From Doryteuthis pealeii (taxonomy: Eukaryota; Mollusca; Cephalopoda; Myopsida; Loliginidae), in assembly GCA_023376005.1 (NCBI GenBank), contig CM042148.1:65019489-65083488 (forward strand): DNA of 64,000 bases, given 5' to 3'. Both the position numbers and the translations under genes were made by a program. A model generated the notes under the pieces. That model worked only from the letters and a program-made list of their open reading frames with translations, was not told the origin of the DNA and did not search any database. Shown piece after piece: positions 59,883 to 64,000 of this stretch (positions are counted from its first letter, which is position 1; every line of letters begins with the position of its first letter).

Positions 59883-59928
<46 letters not shown>

Positions 59929-59939
59929 CATATATATAT

Positions 59940-59971
<32 letters not shown>

Positions 59972-59975
59972 ATAT
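59770..59975. repeat. Half copy of the 60-kb palindrome arm plus (CA)n(TA)n
   Basis: 'ctgaccgaaacacgtgttag' and 'tcggattcatttccattttc' equal parts of the arms at 59980-60258 in the right-arm orientation. It ends in (CA)n(TA)n at 59885-59973. Confidence 0.75.
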
Positions 59976-59979
59976 GTGT

Positions 59980-60262
59980 AAAAATGGAAAAGGAATTGAA
60001 TCCGACAATATGAGGAAAAATGAGTAAAGAAAAGAAAAGTAAATGGATAAAATGAATTTAATCGATATCACATTAATCGATATCACTTACACATGTGTTT
60101 CGGTCAGTTTATGTGTTATGATTCTTGTATGTGTACGAAATATTTTCACACACATAAACTGACCGAAACACATGTGTAAGTGATATCGATTAATGTGATA
60201 TCGATTAAATTCATTTTATCCATTTACTTTTTTTTTCTTTACTCATTTTTCCTCATATTATA
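59980..60262. repeat. ~280-bp palindrome with CTGACCGAAACAC motif
   Basis: Left arm: 'atatgaggaaaaatgagtaa', 'gtaaatggataaaatgaatt', 'taatcgatatcacattaatc', 'cacatgtgtttcggtcagtt'. The right arm is its inverse almost base for base (60148-60262). The loop is ~35 bases ('tgattcttgtatgtgtacga'). Each arm has GAAAC followed by ACATGTGT, reminiscent of the 3' part of a hammerhead, but the CUGANGA box and stem II are missing. Confidence 0.92.
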
Positions 60263-60264
60263 TT

Positions 60265-60265
<1 letters not shown>

Positions 60266-60318
<53 letters not shown>
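60266..60318. repeat. (TA)n microsatellite
   Basis: Right edge of the 60-kb palindrome. Confidence 0.95.
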
Positions 60319-60321
<3 letters not shown>

Positions 60322-60597
60322 TAAGTATTTGGTATACAGGAGGTTTGAGAATTCATGAGGGTTCAGTGAATGGAAAATACAGCTATTTCATTTCTCATTC
60401 ATGCGATAGGGCCTGCAAGGATATGGTTGATAATGAAACATTGGGTGGATTTTTTAACATATTATTCTTTTTCGCTATTGAATAGTACAGCACCATTAAG
60501 TAAAGGCTTAACAGTGATTTAATGATAGCCTAGTCACTGATCATTCTCCCCTCGGGAGAGTATAATCCCATCTCTGTAATAACATTAACTTAAATTT

Positions 60598-61262
60598 TGG
60601 TTGGTTGGTTGGTTGGTTGGTTGGTTGATTGGTTGGTTTTTACGGCATGTCAACCCTTGTTAGGTTATTTCATGCCGAAGATGTTTTGTTTTATTCATTC
60701 TTGATGCGTATTGAAAATCATTTTTTTTAACCCAATCTTTTAAATACATTTTTTAAAACACATTTTTTCTATTTATCTCATAGATGGGACCCTAACAGGT
60801 ACACCCACTCCCCTTCAGGGTCCACTTGGGAGTAATGGCAGTGAAGTGGTACTCCACACTTCCTAGAGCTCCAGAAGCGGAACTTCACCATTAGATATTT
60901 TTAACGCCATAACCAGGGTACGAAGTCCCTCAACCACTGCGTTCTAGTACATACATGATAAAAAAGGGCTGGAGGTTTTCCATAAGCGCAATGGTTTGGG
61001 GACAATCATATTTTACTAGAGCTTGATGTCACCAGGTGATTGCTCGGAGGGAGCCTCTCCGATTACCCGTCTAGCCTAAGTAGGTGCCAAAGTGGAGTGT
61101 TGCATGTCATGGACAGCCACCAATATTCCGTCCTAAAGCATCACGAACTGCCACCCACGGTCAACAGGTGATCCCATTGGGGGCGGGGTCTTACCCTTCG
61201 GACGAAGTGCAGTCGTTGATTTCTAAAGCCCCGGCCGTTAGGGCTGTTAGTGTTACAATTCA
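60598..61262 (-). repeat. Rep-C copy with (TTGG)n
   Basis: 'ttggttggttggttgattgg' then 'tttacggcatgtcaaccctt', 'catgccgaagatgttttg', 'catagatgggaccctaacag', 'gcagtgaagtggtactccac', 'ttcaccattagata', 'gtgattgctcggagggagcc', 'ccgtctagcctaag', 'ggagtgttgcatgtcatgga', 'ccttcggacgaagtgcagtc', 'aaagccccggccgttagggc'. The longest copy here. Confidence 0.85.
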
Positions 61263-61795
61263 TGTGAGGTCATGAATTTTGAACAGACCCTGTAGCTAGA
61301 ATTAAGTTGATGTCTGTCAGATTTAGAATCAAGGGGTCCATGGAAAAATACCGGGACTGTTGGTAACCCTTGACCCCCAGAGGCGCAGATTTCACGCGCC
61401 ATGACAAACACGTGACAGTTACTTTTAGAGTTTAGATTCGACCCGGCTTCCAGGGAGGTTAGACGTGCTCTGGGGGCTGATCTCATCCGCACGGAATTAA
61501 ATCATGTGCTAGATAAATAATAATGGCTTGATCAAGCATACAATGTCTGTCAGTTATTAAAAACAAGCAATGCCCAGACCACCAGAATATAGAAGAATTA
61601 ACAAAGAAGAAAATTGACCCCTCTGAAGAATGAAAGTCAACTAGCCAAGACAATGGCGGCCAGACAGGATAGTTAGAACTAGCAACAAGTAATAAAGTAA
61701 GACCATTTTTCTCTAATCTAAGTCTCTGTTTTCTTTCTCTGTCTGTCTTCTCTCGCTCTGTCTCTGTCTCTGTCTGTCTGTCTGTCTCTGTCTTG
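61263..61795. other. Unassigned DNA
   Basis: 61340-61500 is GC-richer and contains 'cacgcgccatgacaaacacgtgac'. No frame or repeat family is recognised. Confidence 0.4.
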
Positions 61796-61824
61796 TTCTC
61801 TGTCTCTCTCTCTCTCTCTCTCTA
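61732..61824. repeat. (CTGT)n-(CT)n microsatellite
   Basis: Mixed CTGT, CTCTGT and CT units. Confidence 0.92.
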
Positions 61825-61881
61825 GCAAAATAAACTCTCTCTGTTTATATACCGATGTTGGGTATAAACATTAGCTTTTGG

Positions 61882-62078
61882 GGTGCTCTTCCACTATGTG
61901 ATCTACCGAGATGTTTACATTCCAATATGTGATCTACCCACTAACTACCAATTATTTTTCCAATTAAACTAACCCTAACCCTAACCATATCTTTTTTCTC
62001 CTAGTAGATCACATGCCATGAATAGTAGATCAATAGTAGATGACAAACCTTCGGTAGATCCCATATTGGAAGAGCACC
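61882..62078. mobile_element. 197-bp terminal-inverted-repeat element (GGTGCTCTTCCA ends)
   Basis: The left end 'ggtgctcttccactatgtga' and inverted right end 'ggtgctcttccaatatggga' both continue 'tctaccga', giving ~28-base terminal repeats. Inside, 'atgtgatctacc' and 'gtagatcacat' repeat the subterminal motif, and an interstitial CCCTAACCCTAACC (61971-61984) is present. Too short to encode a transposase. Flanks 'ttttgg' and 'ttttttgg' may hint at the insertion site. Confidence 0.82.
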
Positions 62079-62222
62079 GTTTTTTGGTGATAACATGTAA
62101 AAAATCATTGTTATATTTCCTCTTAATTTTTTTTTCTAATATCTCTTGGTCTTCTGTTATTATTTTTTATTCGTATCATGATTTTCTTCTGGGATCGGCC
62201 GGATTTATGGTTTCTTTGCCTG

Positions 62223-62227
<5 letters not shown>

Positions 62228-62284
<57 letters not shown>
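62228..62284. repeat. (CT)n microsatellite
   Basis: About 27 units, one CC break. Confidence 0.96.
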
Positions 62285-62286
<2 letters not shown>

Positions 62287-62448
62287 CGTTTCATCTTTGT
62301 GTTCTTTTATCAAAAAGAATACACGGAGAGATTTTCTTGTGTGCATTTTTCTTATTCTACCGAAAGATTCTTTTTGGGATTTTTCTGTTTTCCTACTAAT
62401 TCTAAACTACATTACCAGCTAAAAATCATAGATTATGCTTATCTATTA

Positions 62449-62708
62449 TAGGGCCGGTTTAGTTCAGTCGGCAGAGTGTCCGGCTGGGGACCTCAAGGTT
62501 CCTAGTTCGATACCGGCCCTCGCCAATTCAGTGTATGAGTAGCGCAGTGATCTGTGTAGTAAAGTAAAGAGCTGATGGTAAGTGTGTCGCACCGCCTCAG
62601 ACACTAAAAACAATATCCTTTATCTAGCGCTAATGAAAAGGGGATAGACTCTCTCATTGTCTGGTTGATACCGACTTGAGCCAACCCCTAACGACTTACT
62701 TTTTACTT
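62449..62708 (+). repeat. SINE-B copy, full length
   Basis: GGGCCGG at the start and CCGGCCC at 62513-62519 can pair, as in a tRNA acceptor stem but displaced into the T arm. A box 'tttagttcagtcggcagag' and B box 'agttcgataccgg' are intact. Body: 'gtatgagtagcgcagtgatc', 'gagctgatggtaagtgtgtc', 'gggatagactctctcattgt', 'ttgataccgacttgagccaa'. It is the best copy in the window. Confidence 0.88.
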
Positions 62709-62757
62709 TTTATTATTTAACATATAGAAGAGCTAGAATCATCAAAAGGCATGCATC

Positions 62758-62884
62758 CAATTATTATCCCCCAGCTATGGGTGAATCGGAAGGCAGACTA
62801 AACTCTTTAACCAGTCAAGGAGAAAGAAAACTCTGAATTCAAACATCTTAAACTCCACTCATGAAATTGATATTGTGCCGACTC
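62758..62884 (+). repeat. SINE-A 3' fragment
   Basis: 'cccccagctatgggtgaatc', 'gaaagaaaactctgaattca', 'catgaaattgatattgtgcc', 'gactcg' and then (TA)n. The head is missing. Confidence 0.75.

Positions 62885-62936
<52 letters not shown>
62885..62936. repeat. (TA)n microsatellite between two SINEs
   Basis: It joins the SINE-A tail on the left to the composite SINE tail on the right, tail to tail. Confidence 0.95.
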
Positions 62937-62938
<2 letters not shown>

Positions 62939-63277
62939 ACTCTCCCGTCGATTTTCGACGTATGAGGGTTCATACACACAATGAACTCCCACACAGGGAT
63001 TTGTTTATAAGGGTGAAGGCTTGTGTTGGACCATCCACTCTTTTTGGCACAGTCGATAGGAAAGAATTGGTGCATCAAGGGTTGCCACAAACCCAATCAA
63101 CGACCGATCTCAGGAATTTTGAATTCAGAGTTATCCCTCTCCTAGACTGGTTACCTACCCAAGGCTGAAGAGCCCAGTCCGCCCTACTATTTAACCCATA
63201 GCTGGAGGGAGAATATATGGATTCATACCTTTCCCAAGGGTAATAGCGCTATGTGAAATGCCAACAGCTTTGTCTAG

Positions 63278-63280
<3 letters not shown>
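62934..63280 (-). repeat. Composite SINE, second copy
   Basis: Read on the minus strand: SINE-A body ('taatacccttgggaaaggta' near its 5' part, 'agctatgggttaaatagtag', 'tctaggagagggataactct') followed by the alternative tail 'gtcggtcgttgattgggttt', 'aacccttgatgcaccaattc', 'ttggcgtcgaaaatcgacgg'-type end and 'gagagtcca'. The tRNA-like head is cut at 63280 by a TA tract. Confidence 0.85.

Positions 63281-63326
<46 letters not shown>
63281..63326. repeat. (TA)n microsatellite
   Basis: Between the composite SINE and the next SINE-A tail. Confidence 0.95.
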
Positions 63327-63329
<3 letters not shown>

Positions 63330-63578
63330 CTTTCCGCACGAGTATGATGTGACACATTGCCAATTTCATAAGCGGATTTAACAGGTTTCAATTCAGAGTT
63401 TTTCTTCGCCTAGACTGGTTGCCTTACCAAGACAAAGAACCTAGCCCTCCCTATAATGTAGAGAGGATAATTGGATGCATCCCTTTTCCAAGGGTATTAG
63501 CATTATGTGAAATGCAAATAGATTTGAACTCGAGTCACCGAGTCCATTTCCTGCGACGATAACCATTACATATCGTTG
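63327..63578 (-). repeat. SINE-A copy
   Basis: 'cacctttccgcacgagtatg', 'gacacattgccaatttcata', 'agcggatttaacaggtttca', 'ttttccaagggtattagcat', 'gatttgaactcgagtcac' and 'gagtccatttcctgcgacga'. Some internal bases are lost, and the 5' end of the head is degraded. Confidence 0.8.
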
Positions 63579-63594
63579 ATAGGAGTGCAAATAA

Positions 63595-63915
63595 TATTTT
63601 GATGCACTTTAATATCAAAGATAACTTTAAGAAAGTCTACAAAGGAACAAGTCATTGTGTCCCGATTACACATTGGTCACACAAGACTAACGCACTCCTA
63701 TATATATACTCAAACAAGAACAACAACCACAGTGTGAAACATTTCAAACCCCTTTCACTGTTAAACACTTAATCCTGGAATGCGAGGTTTTTTGTTCTCA
63801 TCAGAAACTGTTATTTTAATGCAAACAATATGAAAGATCTATTTGAAAATGTCAACATGGTGGAAATTCTGTCCTTTTTGAGGGAAATAAAATTATACCA
63901 TAAAATATAGACATG
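63595..63915 (+). pseudogene. LINE 3' end (RNase H-bearing type), frameshifted
   Basis: Plus-strand pieces: 'KEQVIVSRLHIGHTRLTHSY' (63640-63700), then in another frame 'CETFQTPFTVKHLILECE' (63737-63790) and finally 'KDLFENVNMVEILSFLREIK' with 'LYHKI' and TAG (63832-63910). The series T/S-R-L-x-I-GHTRLTHSY ... C...TVKHI(L)LEC ... F..L is the C-terminal end of a large class of invertebrate LINE proteins, at the end of the RNase H domain. At least two frame changes in ~90 codons, and no RT upstream in this window, so it is a 5'-truncated dead copy. Confidence 0.8.
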
Positions 63916-64000
63916 AACTTAAACAATACCGTACAACATGATCCCCAATGGTGCTAAGACATTGTTAAAACCAATTACTAAAAAAGTATAATATATAAGT

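Noticed and set aside
61971..61984. Telomeric repeat or chromosome end
   Set aside because: Only about two and a half CCCTAA units, inside a small inverted-repeat element.
62451..62521. Possible functional tRNA gene at the head of SINE-B
   Set aside because: A and B boxes are good, but the acceptor match overlaps the T arm and the anticodon arm does not fold. The same head with the same body is dispersed in four places.

Overview
The window looks like intergenic or intronic DNA of an animal with a repeat-dense nuclear genome. I see no convincing host gene, no spliced gene model and no genuine tRNA or rRNA gene. Nearly everything recognisable is mobile DNA or its by-products. The mix (tRNA-derived and 5S-derived SINEs, Penelope-like, restriction-endonuclease-type LINE, Ty3/Gypsy and Tc1/mariner remnants, very many AT and CT microsatellites) fits a marine invertebrate, most plausibly a lophotrochozoan such as a mollusc. 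That placement is inference: no marker gene is present. All coding matter is pseudogenic.

Layout. 0-5 kb: SINE copies, a 5S rRNA-derived SINE, and a 1.7-kb CTAT-based satellite enclosed by two ~260-bp direct repeats. 5-17 kb: an inverted-repeat element, scattered SINE fragments, a LINE zinc-finger remnant, and a CpG-rich pocket near 16.4-16.7 kb. 17-21 kb: a ~320-bp palindrome, two LINE 3' ends joined by (AAT)n tracts, and a Penelope-like GIY-YIG remnant. 21-36 kb: composite and nested SINEs, several terminal-inverted-repeat elements, a ~480-bp palindrome, a GC-rich multi-hairpin element (32.2-32.4 kb) and a second 5S-like sequence. 36-43 kb: a 881-bp Tc1/mariner remnant with TA target duplication, then ~3.2 kb of almost pure pyrimidine strand with a CTT array. 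43-49 kb: at least six more LINE 3' ends on the minus strand, again joined to (ATT)n. 49.7-54.4 kb: one complete but dead Ty3/Gypsy element with 5-bp target duplications, unusually short LTRs and another insertion inside its 5' LTR. 54-64 kb: a possible solo LTR, a 41-bp minisatellite grown inside a dispersed repeat, palindromes at 59.5-60.3 kb, further SINEs, a small inverted-repeat element and a LINE 3' end.

The most interesting signals are: (i) self-cleaving hammerhead-ribozyme-like motifs, two of which (45.83 kb minus, 39.04 kb plus) have the conserved core plus compatible stems I and III, with a near-identical third at 29.3 kb; (ii) three kinds of retroposon head (5S, tRNA-like, and a long unassigned one) that share one 3' tail; (iii) a LINE lineage whose truncated 3' ends repeatedly lie head-to-tail in (AAT)n; (iv) a 37-bp piece of the Gypsy RT region copied exactly into its integrase region; (v) an apparently undescribed 124-nt four-hairpin structure. 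Names such as SINE-A or Rep-C are local labels for this window only.
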